This document shows positions 1 to 8,271 of a stretch of DNA of 64,000 nt, one piece after another. Each line of letters begins with the position of its first letter. Position 1 is the first letter of the stretch. Both the position numbers and the translations under genes were made by a program. The stretch is taken from NCBI RefSeq assembly GCF_002355655.1, contig NZ_AP017569.1, forward strand, positions 186,001 to 250,000, written 5' to 3'. The stretch comes from Halorubrum trapanicum. Its GTDB lineage: Archaea; Halobacteriota; Halobacteria; Halobacteriales; Haloferacaceae. The notes beneath the pieces are model-generated. The model was not told the origin of the DNA. It made no database searches and was given only the letters and a program-made list of their open reading frames with translations.

Positions 1-116
1 TCGACTGGGAGGGACGACTCGCGTGGGACGCGGACACCTGTCGGCTGTACGACGGGCGGGTCACGGTCGACGGCGAGACCGTCGAGGTCGCGGGCGAGTG
101 CGCCGACCTGCGATAG
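1..116 (+). CDS. C-terminal end of an unidentified protein (partial)
   Basis: An open frame enters from the left edge and ends at TAG 114-116. It gives about 37 residues, rich in Asp, Glu, Gly and Val with G/C third positions, as in the neighbouring genes. The end reads like a small beta-rich domain (two VTVDG/VEVAG-like strands). There is too little sequence to name a family. It lies 48 bases upstream of the acyl-CoA synthetase on the same strand, with a separate promoter-like AT-rich stretch between them. Confidence 0.6.
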   Translation, partial: DWEGRLAWDADTCRLYDGRVTVDGETVEVAGECADLR

Positions 117-125
117 ATCCTTCAG

Positions 126-138
126 GAAAATTACTTAC
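126..138 (+). promoter_or_regulatory. Promoter-like AT-rich box before the acyl-CoA synthetase gene
   Basis: The stretch around AAAATTACTTACT is the only AT-rich run between the preceding stop and the ATG at 165. It sits 27-39 bases upstream, the usual place of a haloarchaeal TATA element for a transcript with little or no leader. Confidence 0.45.
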
Positions 139-164
139 TGTCGCCGCGAAAATCACCGGACGAG

Positions 165-2273
165 ATGACCGAGTACGAGGGGATAGACGAGGTCGTACAC
201 GAACCGAGCGAGGCGTTCGCCGAGTCGACGAACGTCGCCGCGTTCATGCGGGAGTACGGGATCGACGACTACGAGGAACTGATCGAGCGCACCACATCGG
301 CGGTCGACGGCGAGCCCGCGTCCGGCGTCGACTGGTTCTGGGACGAGATCGTCGACTACCTCGACATCGAGTTTTACACGGACTACGACGCGGTCCGGGA
401 CGGCGCGGAGCGACGCTCCGCGGGCAACCGGACGCAGTCCGGTGACGACTCCGACGGCCCGCAGTTCTCCGACTGGTATCCCGGCGGCGAGATCAACGTC
501 TCGCACAACGTCGTCGACCGCCACGCCGCGGTCGACTCGCCGAACCGGAACCGCGTCGCGCTGATCTGGGAGGGCGAGCCCGGCGACGTCCGCGAGATCA
601 CCTTCCACGAGCTCCGCCGGCAGAGCGACCGCGTCGCGAACTACCTGACCGAGACGGGGATCGAGACGGGCGACACCGTCGGCCTGTACATGCCGATGGT
701 GCCGGAGGTCGTCGCGATCCTCTACGGCTGCCTGAAGGTCGGCGCGATCGCGGTGCCGATCTTCTCCGGGTTCGGGCGCGAGGCGACCGCGACGCGGATC
801 GACGACGCGGAGCCCTCGGTGCTTTTCACCGGCGACGGGTTCTACCGCCGGGGCGACGAGGTCCGCCTGAAGGCGACCGCGGACGACGCCATCGCTGACG
901 CGGGGCACGTCGAGGAGGTGGTCGTCTACGATCGACTGGGGACGACGCCCGCGAGCGACGGTGAGGACGGAGCCGACGGGAGCGACGACGCCGACGGGAG
1001 CGACGACGCCGACGCAGACCCCGTCCCGTGGGACGGCGATCGCGACCGGACGTGGGACGAGGCGGTCGGCTCCCAGCCCGCGACGTACGAGACGAAGCAC
1101 CTCCCGAGCGACCAGGAGTCGCTGCTGCTGTACTCCTCGGGCACCACCGGCGAGCCGAAGGGGATCGTCCACACCCACGCGGGCGTCCTCACGCAGTGCG
1201 CCAAGGAGATCCACTTCGGCTTCGACCAGAAGCCGGCGGACCGCTTCTTCTGGGTCTCCGACATCGGCTGGATGATGGGGCCGTGGACGCTGATCGGCAA
1301 CCACGCGTTCGGCGGGACGGTGGTGATGTACGAGGGCGCGCCCGACCACCCCGAGCCGGACCGCTTCTGGGAGATGATCGAGCGACACGGGATCACGCAG
1401 TTCGGCATCTCGCCGACCGCGATCCGCGCGCTCCGCAAGCACGGGGATGAGTGGGTCGAGGGTCACGACCTCTCTTCGCTCAGAATCCTGGGTTCCACCG
1501 GCGAGCCGTGGGACCCCGAGTCGTGGCGCTGGTTCTACGACGCGGTCGGCGGGGGCGAGTGCCCGATAATCAACATCTCCGGCGGCACGGAGATCTGCGG
1601 CTGCTTCCTGATGCCGATGCCGAACCAGCCGCTGAAGCCCTGTACGCTCGGCGGCCCGGGGCTGGGGATGGACATCGACATCGTCGACGAGACCGGTGAG
1701 TCGGTGAAAGAGTCAGGCGAGCGCGGCTATCTCGTCGCGCGCGACTCCTGCCCGTCGATGACGAAGTCGCTGTGGTCGGGCGACGAACGCTACCTCGACG
1801 AGTACTGGTCGACGTGGGAGGATCTCTGGGACCACGGCGACTTCGCGCAGAAGGACGAGGACGGCTTCTGGTTCCTCCACGGCCGCGCCGACGACGCCCT
1901 GAACGTCGCGGGCCGGAAGGTCGGTCCGGCCGAGATCGAGGGCGTCCTCATCGACCACGACGCCGTCAACCAGGCGGCGGCGGTCGGCGTCCCCGACGAC
2001 ACCACCGGCACCGCGGTCGTCGCGTACGTCGTCCTCGAACCGGGCGTCGACCCGAGCGACGACCTCCGCGAGGAGCTGCGGGCGCTGGTCGGCGACGAGC
2101 ACGGCAAGCCGTTCCGGCCGCGCGAGCTGCTGTTCGTCGACGCGTTCCCGAAGACGCAGTCGGGGAAGATCATCCGCCGCGCGATCGAGTCGGTGTACGT
2201 CGGCGAGGACCCGGGCGACCTCTCCTCGATGGAGAACCCGGAGGCGCTGGAGGCGCTTCGGGACCCGGCCTGA
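165..2273 (+). CDS. AMP-forming acyl-CoA synthetase (acetyl-CoA synthetase-like)
   Basis: A 702-residue member of the ANL (AMP-binding) superfamily. It is expected to activate acetate or another short acid with ATP and CoA in the cytoplasm. The P-loop-like motif YSSGTTGEPKG lies near residue 323, the ISGGTE motif near residue 471, the hinge and GRADDALNVAGRKVGPAEIE near residue 580, and the catalytic lysine motif PKTQSGKIIR near residue 663. The length fits acetyl-CoA synthetases. Residues 265-285 are an acidic linker encoded partly by a perfect 18-base tandem duplication (972-1007), absent from typical family members. Haloarchaea carry several paralogues, so the exact acid cannot be given. 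The gene appears to be monocistronic; the next gene is convergent. Confidence 0.9.
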   Translation: MTEYEGIDEVVHEPSEAFAESTNVAAFMREYGIDDYEELIERTTSAVDGEPASGVDWFWDEIVDYLDIEFYTDYDAVRDGAERRSAGNRTQSGDDSDGPQFSDWYPGGEINVSHNVVDRHAAVDSPNRNRVALIWEGEPGDVREITFHELRRQSDRVANYLTETGIETGDTVGLYMPMVPEVVAILYGCLKVGAIAVPIFSGFGREATATRIDDAEPSVLFTGDGFYRRGDEVRLKATADDAIADAGHVEEVVVYDRLGTTPASDGEDGADGSDDADGSDDADADPVPWDGDRDRTWDEAVGSQPATYETKHLPSDQESLLLYSSGTTGEPKGIVHTHAGVLTQCAKEIHFGFDQKPADRFFWVSDIGWMMGPWTLIGNHAFGGTVVMYEGAPDHPEPDRFWEMIERHGITQFGISPTAIRALRKHGDEWVEGHDLSSLRILGSTGEPWDPESWRWFYDAVGGGECPIINISGGTEICGCFLMPMPNQPLKPCTLGGPGLGMDIDIVDETGESVKESGERGYLVARDSCPSMTKSLWSGDERYLDEYWSTWEDLWDHGDFAQKDEDGFWFLHGRADDALNVAGRKVGPAEIEGVLIDHDAVNQAAAVGVPDDTTGTAVVAYVVLEPGVDPSDDLREELRALVGDEHGKPFRPRELLFVDAFPKTQSGKIIRRAIESVYVGEDPGDLSSMENPEALEALRDPA

Positions 2274-2306
2274 GCGGCGCGCCGCCCGGTCGAACCGACT
2301 CGCCCC

Positions 2307-2777
2307 TCAGGCGGCCGCGTCCGCCACCGCCTCGGCGAGCGCGTCGTAGTCCGGCTCTTTCCCGGCGCTCTCCGCGAGCCAGCGGTAGGTCACGGTCCCG
2401 TCCGCGTCGATCACGAAGACGGCGCGCTGTGCGACGGTTTCGACGCCGTAGTGTTCGAACGCCTCGATAACGTCGTACGCCTCGATGGCGCGGTGGTCTG
2501 GGTCGCCGACCAGCGCGAACGGGAGGTCGTACTGCGCGCGGTACGCGCCGAGCGCGTGCGGGAGGTCGGTACTCACCCCGAACAGCGTGCAGTCGTCGCG
2601 GTCGAACCCGTCCCGCAGCGCCTCCATCTCGTCGGTACAGGTGTTCGAGAAGGCGGCGGGGAAGAAGGCGAGCACGACCGGTTCGTCGCCGAGGTGGTCC
2701 GAGAGCGCGAACGGCTCGATGTCGCCGTCCACGAGCGATCCGGTGAAGTCGGAGGCGTCGTCGCCGACGTCTGGCAT
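2307..2777 (-). CDS. Peroxiredoxin (AhpC/TSA, redoxin family)
   Basis: A thioredoxin-fold thiol peroxidase of about 156 residues that should reduce peroxides in the cytoplasm. The peroxidatic site reads FFPAAFSNTCTDEM. It has the Pro and Cys of the PxxxTxxC motif, but with Ser at the Thr position. The following FGVSTD and FALVGDPD segments are typical of the BCP/AhpE-like group. I chose the ATG at 2777 (MPDVGDDASDF), where the domain begins; a GTG at 2807 would add ten residues. The gene is divergent from tatA across about 100 bases and convergent with the synthetase. No second conserved cysteine is seen, so it may be a 1-Cys enzyme. Confidence 0.88.
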   Translation of the reverse strand: MPDVGDDASDFTGSLVDGDIEPFALSDHLGDEPVVLAFFPAAFSNTCTDEMEALRDGFDRDDCTLFGVSTDLPHALGAYRAQYDLPFALVGDPDHRAIEAYDVIEAFEHYGVETVAQRAVFVIDADGTVTYRWLAESAGKEPDYDALAEAVADAAA

Positions 2778-2843
2778 GCCGAACACGTCGTCGGCCGCGC
2801 GTATCACCGTTTCGGCGGCGGCGGTCCGATCGAGGCAAAAAGA

Positions 2844-2850
2844 CTATAAT
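2844..2850 (+). promoter_or_regulatory. TATA-like box of tatA
   Basis: CTATAAT lies 27-33 bases before the tatA ATG, following an A-run. It is the only AT-rich block in the divergent region and well placed for a haloarchaeal promoter. Confidence 0.5.
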
Positions 2851-2876
2851 CGACACAGGGTTACTGCGAGACAGAG

Positions 2877-3152
2877 ATGGTAAGTGCGACACCACTAATC
2901 GGCGGCATTCCGGCGGGGCCGGAGCTCCTCATCATCCTGCTCGTGTTGGTCCTGCTGTTCGGGGCGAACAAGATCCCGAAGCTCGCTCGGTCGACCGGCC
3001 AGGCGATGGGAGAGTTCAAGAAAGGCCGCGAACAGGTCGAAGAGGAGCTGAAAGACATGCAGGACGGCGAGAAGGCGGACTCGACGCTCGACGACGAGGA
3101 CGACGACCTCGACGAACTCGAGACCGAGACCGACAAGGAAACCAGCACGTAA
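2877..3152 (+). CDS. tatA: Sec-independent (twin-arginine) translocase subunit TatA/E
   Basis: A 91-residue TatA-family protein that forms the protein-conducting part of the twin-arginine export system, the main export route in haloarchaea. One membrane helix (about residues 14-30, GPELLIILLVLVLLFGANK) is followed by the FGANKIPKLARSTG hinge and an amphipathic helix. It ends in a charged, acidic tail, as expected for the family. It is monocistronic, with its own promoter, and tRNA-Arg begins 54 bases downstream. Confidence 0.93.
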   Translation: MVSATPLIGGIPAGPELLIILLVLVLLFGANKIPKLARSTGQAMGEFKKGREQVEEELKDMQDGEKADSTLDDEDDDLDELETETDKETST

Positions 3153-3205
3153 GCCGGCCCCCTCCGCCGACCGATCCCCGCCGTTCCGTTTTCTCCACCC
3201 GTTCT

Positions 3206-3278
3206 GGGCGCGTGGCCTAGCGGACAGGGCGAGAGGTTCCTAACCTCTCGATCGCGGGTTCAAATCCCGCCGCGCCCG
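3206..3278 (+). tRNA. tRNA-Arg (anticodon CCT)
   Basis: The 73-base cloverleaf has acceptor arm GGGCGCG (3206-3212) pairing with CGCGCCC (3271-3277) and discriminator G3278. The anticodon stem GAGAGG/CCTCTC encloses the loop TTCCTAA, so the anticodon is CCT, reading the AGG Arg codon. The T-arm contains GGTTCAAATCC. There is no encoded CCA and no intron, both normal for this archaeal tRNA. Confidence 0.93.
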
Positions 3279-3516
3279 CTATCTGCGAACGAAGTGAGCA
3301 GTAGCGGCGCAAGCGGGATTTGAAGCAGGGAACGGAGCGAGCGAAGCGAGCGGAGTGACTGAGGTTCAAATCCCGTCGCGCCCGTTCCCTCGCTCCGCTC
3401 AGTCACGGGCGCGACTGGCTCCACGCTCACTCGCTCCGCTCGTTCGCGTGGATCCCGCCGCGCCCTTTTATGTAATTTAAATAGCGTTCGTCGGATTCGA
3501 CATCTCCGAGCGCGCC
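3279..3516. repeat. Intergenic region with partial tRNA-Arg 3'-end copies and inverted repeats
   Basis: No gene is seen. Segments of the tRNA T-arm and acceptor recur here. GGTTCAAATCCCGTCGCGCCCG at 3363-3384 differs from the tRNA by one base, and ATCCCGCCGCGCCC at 3452-3465 is exact. GCGGGATTTGAA at 3313-3324 is an inverted copy of the T-arm. GTGACTGAG (3355-3363) pairs with CTCAGTCAC (3398-3406). The arrangement resembles scars left by integration and excision at a tRNA 3' end. No integrase gene lies next to it. Confidence 0.6.
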
Positions 3517-4215
3517 TCAGTCCGGGTCTTCGCCCAACCGATCGAACGAGCGCGACGCGAGCGCGACCGACCCGACCGCGATCGCGAGCGTCGCGACCGC
3601 CAGTCCCGGCCCGGGCTCGTACAGCAGCGGCGGATGGAAGCCGAACACGTAGTCGACGACGACGTTCGCGACGCCGAGCGCGAGCGCCGCCGCGAGCGCG
3701 CCGCGCGTCGTCCGCCCGAAGGCGGGGAACAGCAGCGCGAGCCCCACGAACAGCAGGTGCGTGCCGATCACCCCCCAGTAGTAGATCCAGGCGTCGGGCG
3801 CGGCGACGTACTCGCCGAACGCGAGGTTGAGCGAGACCACCGGCCAGACGCCGAACTGGACCAGCCAGACGAACGCGAGCGTATGGAGGTACGCCAGCGG
3901 CCGCGACGCGGGGGCGTCCGCGGTGACGTCGCCGCCGCGCCGCACGGTCGCGACCAAGGTCGCGAGGACGGCACCGCCGAGCGCGACGGCGACCGCCGAG
4001 TCCGCGTACAGCGGCCAGAGGAGAATCGGTACCTCGCCCGCGGTCGGCGCGTAGTACCCGATCCCCACCGCGAGCATGAACGCCGTGAACGCGCAGACGA
4101 CGGCGAGGCTCCGCGGGGTCCCGAGCAGTTCCTCGGCGATCGCCGCCCTCACCCGCCGCCTGACCGCCTGTCGGCGGAGCCGTCGAAGCCGTCGGAGTCG
4201 CTCGGCGCGTGACAC
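3517..4215 (-). CDS. DUF1405-type multi-span membrane protein
   Basis: A 232-residue protein with a basic N-terminus (an Arg-rich RLRRLRR run) followed by about six or seven hydrophobic helices. Conserved-looking motifs are YYAPT near residue 55, LWPLYADSA near residue 65, WIYYWGVIGTHLLF near residue 143 and DYVFGFHPPLL near residue 193. They match my memory of the DUF1405/YpjA family, whose function is unknown. Translation probably starts at GTG 4215 on a leaderless transcript, since GGATTTTAGG lies 24-33 bases upstream. It is divergent from pilB. Confidence 0.72.
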   Translation of the reverse strand: MSRAERLRRLRRLRRQAVRRRVRAAIAEELLGTPRSLAVVCAFTAFMLAVGIGYYAPTAGEVPILLWPLYADSAVAVALGGAVLATLVATVRRGGDVTADAPASRPLAYLHTLAFVWLVQFGVWPVVSLNLAFGEYVAAPDAWIYYWGVIGTHLLFVGLALLFPAFGRTTRGALAAALALGVANVVVDYVFGFHPPLLYEPGPGLAVATLAIAVGSVALASRSFDRLGEDPD

Positions 4216-4238
4216 GGGTGGCGATCGGTGCGCGGGGG

Positions 4239-4248
4239 CCTAAAATCC
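4239..4248 (-). promoter_or_regulatory. TATA-like box of the DUF1405 gene
   Basis: On the minus strand this reads GGATTTTAGG, centred about 28 bases from the GTG at 4215. It supports that non-ATG start. Confidence 0.45.
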
Positions 4249-4291
4249 GCCCGTCGCCGACGATTATCAATCGCGGTGTTTTGCGAGACAC

Positions 4292-4300
4292 CTTTTTCAA
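4292..4300 (+). promoter_or_regulatory. TATA-like box of the pilus locus
   Basis: CTTTTTCAA is centred 27 bases upstream of the ATG at 4323. This favours that ATG over an earlier in-frame start at 4209, which would overlap the divergent gene. It is probably the single promoter for the overlapping genes 4323-13753. Confidence 0.5.
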
Positions 4301-4322
4301 CGGATGCGCCGTTCCCTCGACC

Positions 4323-7300
4323 ATGGCCAACGAGGACGCCGAGCGGTCCGCCCCCCGATCCGACCCCGAGGGCGATCGATCGGCGTCCAGCGCGGCGGAG
4401 TCCGTGGCGACCGACCCGGACGCGCCGGACTCGGACGCGGCGGAAGCGGACGCGGCGGACTCGGACGCGGCGACGGCGGACGGGGCGGAAACGGAGTCGG
4501 GAAATCGAGACGAGACAGACGACCCGGCCGACGGGGCATCCGACCTCTCGGAGGCCGCCGAGCGGGACGGAACGAGCGACGGCGCGCCGGTCGTCACCGA
4601 TCGGTATTCCTGGCGGTCGCTGCTCGCGGAGCACGGCCACGAGGACGCCGCGGAGCGCGTGTACGCCGACGTGCCGGACGCGCCGGCCGTCCCGGCGGAC
4701 GCCGTCGCGCTCCACCTTCCGAACGGCGCGGGCGAGATCGTTCGCGCCCCGGGCGTCGACGAGCCCTTCGAGGCGGACGGCGAGACCGAGGTGCCCGGCC
4801 ACGGCACCCCCGATCGGGGGACGCTCGTGGTCGGCACCGACGCCGTCGTCCTCGACGGGGCCGCCGTCGTGCCGACCGGCGAACGGGTAGCGGCGCCGGC
4901 GGCGCCCGACCGCGTCGAGAACGACGATGTTGGTGACGACGCTGCTCCCGAGGCCGACGCCGAGCTGGGATCGGCCGCGGAGTCCGCCGGAGACGCGGAC
5001 GAAACGGAAACAGAAGTACGGGAAGCGGTCGATACGAGCGACGAAACGGCTGCGAACGGGGAGACGGACGCGACCGAGCTAGACGCGCGTGGCGACGAGG
5101 GAGACGACGAGCGGAGCGACCACGACGAGGCCGAACGCCTCGACAGCGCCCCCGAGACCGTCTTCGACGTCCCGGTCGGCCGCGGCGGCGTCGCCGGCGT
5201 CGTCGTCGCGTCCGGCGGTAGCGTCGAGTCGGTCCCGTCGCGCGCGCCGACCCCGGAGGAGTGGGACCGAGTCGACTTCGATCCGGGGGCGCTCCTCGGG
5301 TTCGACCCGAGCGAGACCGACTACCGGTTCCGCGCGGCCGCCGCGGTCGGGGACGTCCTCTGGGACCTGTGCGCGGCCCGGTACGACCCCTACTCGGTCC
5401 CCGTGTTGAAGGGGTACTACACGTGGGACGACTACCGCGAGGAGTTCTTCCTCGACGAGGAGGGGAACCCGCCGACCGAGGAGAACGAGGAGGGGGAGGC
5501 GGTGCCGCTCGAGTTCACCCACGAGGACAAGACCGAGGCGCTCGGCTTCGATCCGGACCGGACCGAGGAGCTGCTCGGGGCGGGCGGGGGCGCCGCGGCC
5601 GACCTCGCCGACCTCGTCGAGGAGCGGACCGTGGACGTCAACCCCGAGGTCGACGAGGACGCGTTCTTCTCGACCGACGAGGGCCACACCACGCTGACGA
5701 ACCGGTACGACCTGGAGAAGGCGGTGCCGATGCCGAAGAAGACGCACTTCCAAGAAGAGGAGCGCTACTGGGTGAACAAGCCGTACGCGTTCGTGATCGT
5801 CTTCCGGTCGCGGAAGGAGAACGAGGCGAAGTACTACGCCGTCCAGCCGTACCGGACGGAGATCGAGACGGACCTCACGGAGTTCCTCACCGGCAAGCTC
5901 CGGACCTCGATCAAGTACGCCGACGAGTCGATCGCGGGCGGCGACGAGTCGTTCCGCGAGGAGGTGATAGTCGAGGAGACGCGCACGCTGCTCGACCGCT
6001 ACGGGCTCTACGAGGACGAGGGCGAGGAACGCGGCATCGCGGACACGCTGGTCGACCGGTTCGGCATCGACCCGACCGAGGGAATCGCCGGGCGGATCGC
6101 GGAGTCGCTGGGCTACGAGCCCCCGACCGAGGAGCCGGCCGACCCGCCGAAGATCAGCGCTCGGCCCGAGCCCGCGCTTCTTGCCGAGGACTCCCGGACG
6201 CTCTCCGCCCATCAGGTCGAAAAGCTGCTGTACTACCTGAAGCGGGACTTCGTCGGCTACGAGCGGATCGACCCGATCAAGTACGACATCAACGTCGAGG
6301 ACATCTCCTGTGACGGGTACGACTCCCCGGTCTTCGTCTACCACTCCGAGTACGAGCAGATCATCACCAACGTCTACCACGGCACCGACGAGCTCGACGA
6401 CTTCGTCGTGAAGCTCGCGCAGCGCTCGGGGAAGGGCATTTCGAAGCGCCGGCCGCAGGTGGACGCCACCCTCCCGGACGGCTCGCGGGCCCAGCTCACG
6501 CTCGGCCGTGAGGTGTCCGACCACGGGACCAACTACACGATCCGGCAGTTCAACGACGTCCCCTTCACCCCGATCGACCTCATCAACTGGAAGACGTTCT
6601 CGCTCGACGAGATGGCCTTTTTGTGGCTCTCGATCGAGAACCACAAGAGCCTGATCTTCGCGGGCGGCACCGCGTCCGGGAAGACGACGAGCCTGAACGC
6701 CGTCTCCCTCTTCATCCCCTCGAACGCGAAGATCGTCTCCATCGAGGACACCCGCGAGGTGGAGCTCCCCCAGCGCAACTGGATCGCCTCCGTCACGCGC
6801 CCCTCCTTCTCCGACGACGACAAGGGCGACATCGACGAGTTCGACTTACTGGAGGCCGCGCTCCGTCAGCGCCCCGACTACATCGTGATGGGCGAGATCC
6901 GCGGCGAGGAGGGTCGGACCGCCTTCCAGGTGATGTCCACCGGACACACCACCTACACCACGTTCCACGCGGACTCCGTCGGCGAGGTGCTCAAGCGGTT
7001 CACCACCGATCCGATCAACGTCTCGAAGACGATGTTCACGGCGCTGGACCTCGTCTCGATCCAGACCTCCACTCGGGTTCAGGGGAAGAAGGTCCGGCGG
7101 AACAAGTCGATCACCGAGATCAACCACTACGACGCCGAGAACGACGAGATCAACGTTCAGGACGTGTTCCAGTGGCAGGCGGAGACGGACGAGTTCCTCC
7201 AGATGGGCGACTCGAACACCCTCGAAGACATCATGTTCGACCGCGGCTGGAGCCGGGCGACCCTCGACGAGGAGCTGCGCAAGCGGCGGGTCGTGTTGGC

Positions 7301-8246
7301 GTACCTCATCGATCGCGGGCTCAACAGCTACGCACAGGTGGCGGCGACGTTCCAGGCGTTCATCAACGACCCGGAGACGGTCCTCGCGCTGATGGCCAAC
7401 GAGGAGCTGGAGCGTTCGCTGGAGGACCTCCGCGAGATGGAGTCGGTGCTGATCAACGTCGACCGCGAGAAGGAGGCGCTCGTCCCCCGGCCGAAGCCGG
7501 ACGCGGACGGCGAGACCGAGGCCGCGGAGATACTCGAGTCCGCCGAGGACCTGTTCGAGACGTACCGCGGCGAGGTGCCCGACTCGGTCGCCGACGCGCT
7601 CCTGGAGATGAACCACGCGGGCGACGTCGAAGCGACCCCGAGCGACCGCGAGGCGCTCGCCGAGACGGCCCGGGAGGCCGAGGCGGCCGACGACGATCCG
7701 GCCGGGCCGGAGCCGGCGACGAACGCGACGGACGCGGACGACGCGAGCGCGACGCCACCGGACGCCGAGGGGTCGGCCCCCTCGGGAACCCCGTCTCCGG
7801 ACCCCGCGCACGGCGACTTCGAGGGCGTCTCCGAGGCGGCCGGCGACGGCTCCGGCGGCCCGAACCGGATCGACTTCGGAGAGCCCTTCGACGAGGGGGT
7901 CGACGTGCTATCGTCGCCCGCGGGCCCGCCCGAGCGGGGCGCGGACCCCGGCCCGGACGCGGACCTCGACGTGAGCGAGGGGTTCGGCGCCGCGGACTCT
8001 GTCGCGGGCGAGCCCTCGGCCGAAACCGACGACGGAGATCCGGATCAGGACGGCGGAGAGTTTGTACAGGGAGCTGACGAGAGCGACGGCACCGAGGGCG
8101 AAGGTGAGATTGACAACTCTGAGGACGAAGGTGAGATCGACAACTCTGAGGACGAAGGCGAGAGCGGCGACGGTTTCGACGAGGGATCGGCCGACGACAT
8201 CGACGACTGGGGGTTCGACGCCGTCGAGCCCGCGGAGGACGGGTGA
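4323..8246 (+). CDS. pilB: Type II/IV secretion-system ATPase (PilB-type pilus assembly motor)
   Basis: A cytoplasmic hexameric ATPase expected to power assembly of type IV pilus-like filaments with PilC. Walker A GGTASGKTTS is near residue 782 and Walker B IVMGEIRGEEGR near residue 855. The Asp box SIEDTREVELPQRNW and the His box STGHTTYTTFHADS are also present. At 1307 residues it is far longer than the 500-900 usual for the family. A roughly 310-residue, very acidic, low-complexity N-terminus and a roughly 250-residue acidic C-terminal tail flank the ATPase core (about 312-1050). The tail ends in a 27-base tandem repeat (GEIDNSEDE). It heads an operon with pilC and pilin-like genes. Confidence 0.93.
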   Translation: MANEDAERSAPRSDPEGDRSASSAAESVATDPDAPDSDAAEADAADSDAATADGAETESGNRDETDDPADGASDLSEAAERDGTSDGAPVVTDRYSWRSLLAEHGHEDAAERVYADVPDAPAVPADAVALHLPNGAGEIVRAPGVDEPFEADGETEVPGHGTPDRGTLVVGTDAVVLDGAAVVPTGERVAAPAAPDRVENDDVGDDAAPEADAELGSAAESAGDADETETEVREAVDTSDETAANGETDATELDARGDEGDDERSDHDEAERLDSAPETVFDVPVGRGGVAGVVVASGGSVESVPSRAPTPEEWDRVDFDPGALLGFDPSETDYRFRAAAAVGDVLWDLCAARYDPYSVPVLKGYYTWDDYREEFFLDEEGNPPTEENEEGEAVPLEFTHEDKTEALGFDPDRTEELLGAGGGAAADLADLVEERTVDVNPEVDEDAFFSTDEGHTTLTNRYDLEKAVPMPKKTHFQEEERYWVNKPYAFVIVFRSRKENEAKYYAVQPYRTEIETDLTEFLTGKLRTSIKYADESIAGGDESFREEVIVEETRTLLDRYGLYEDEGEERGIADTLVDRFGIDPTEGIAGRIAESLGYEPPTEEPADPPKISARPEPALLAEDSRTLSAHQVEKLLYYLKRDFVGYERIDPIKYDINVEDISCDGYDSPVFVYHSEYEQIITNVYHGTDELDDFVVKLAQRSGKGISKRRPQVDATLPDGSRAQLTLGREVSDHGTNYTIRQFNDVPFTPIDLINWKTFSLDEMAFLWLSIENHKSLIFAGGTASGKTTSLNAVSLFIPSNAKIVSIEDTREVELPQRNWIASVTRPSFSDDDKGDIDEFDLLEAALRQRPDYIVMGEIRGEEGRTAFQVMSTGHTTYTTFHADSVGEVLKRFTTDPINVSKTMFTALDLVSIQTSTRVQGKKVRRNKSITEINHYDAENDEINVQDVFQWQAETDEFLQMGDSNTLEDIMFDRGWSRATLDEELRKRRVVLAYLIDRGLNSYAQVAATFQAFINDPETVLALMANEELERSLEDLREMESVLINVDREKEALVPRPKPDADGETEAAEILESAEDLFETYRGEVPDSVADALLEMNHAGDVEATPSDREALAETAREAEAADDDPAGPEPATNATDADDASATPPDAEGSAPSGTPSPDPAHGDFEGVSEAAGDGSGGPNRIDFGEPFDEGVDVLSSPAGPPERGADPGPDADLDVSEGFGAADSVAGEPSAETDDGDPDQDGGEFVQGADESDGTEGEGEIDNSEDEGEIDNSEDEGESGDGFDEGSADDIDDWGFDAVEPAEDG
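8103..8156 (+). repeat. 27-base tandem repeat inside the pilB 3' end
   Basis: Two units (8103-8129 and 8130-8156) differ by one base and encode GEIDNSEDE twice; a partial third unit follows. The bases are less GC-rich than the surrounding gene. The in-frame length suggests recent slippage in an acidic tail. Confidence 0.85.
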
Positions 8247-8271
8247 CTATGCCCGTCGCGAGGGCAGCGCC

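Noticed and set aside
3206-3510. Integrated element bounded by tRNA-Arg copies
   Set aside because: Only about 190 bases lie between the tRNA and the last copy, with no integrase or cargo; kept only as a possible scar.
8062-8271. Extended pilC start inside pilB
   Set aside because: The sequence is low-complexity and out of frame with pilB coding; the GTG at 8272 just after the pilB stop gives a family-like N-terminus.
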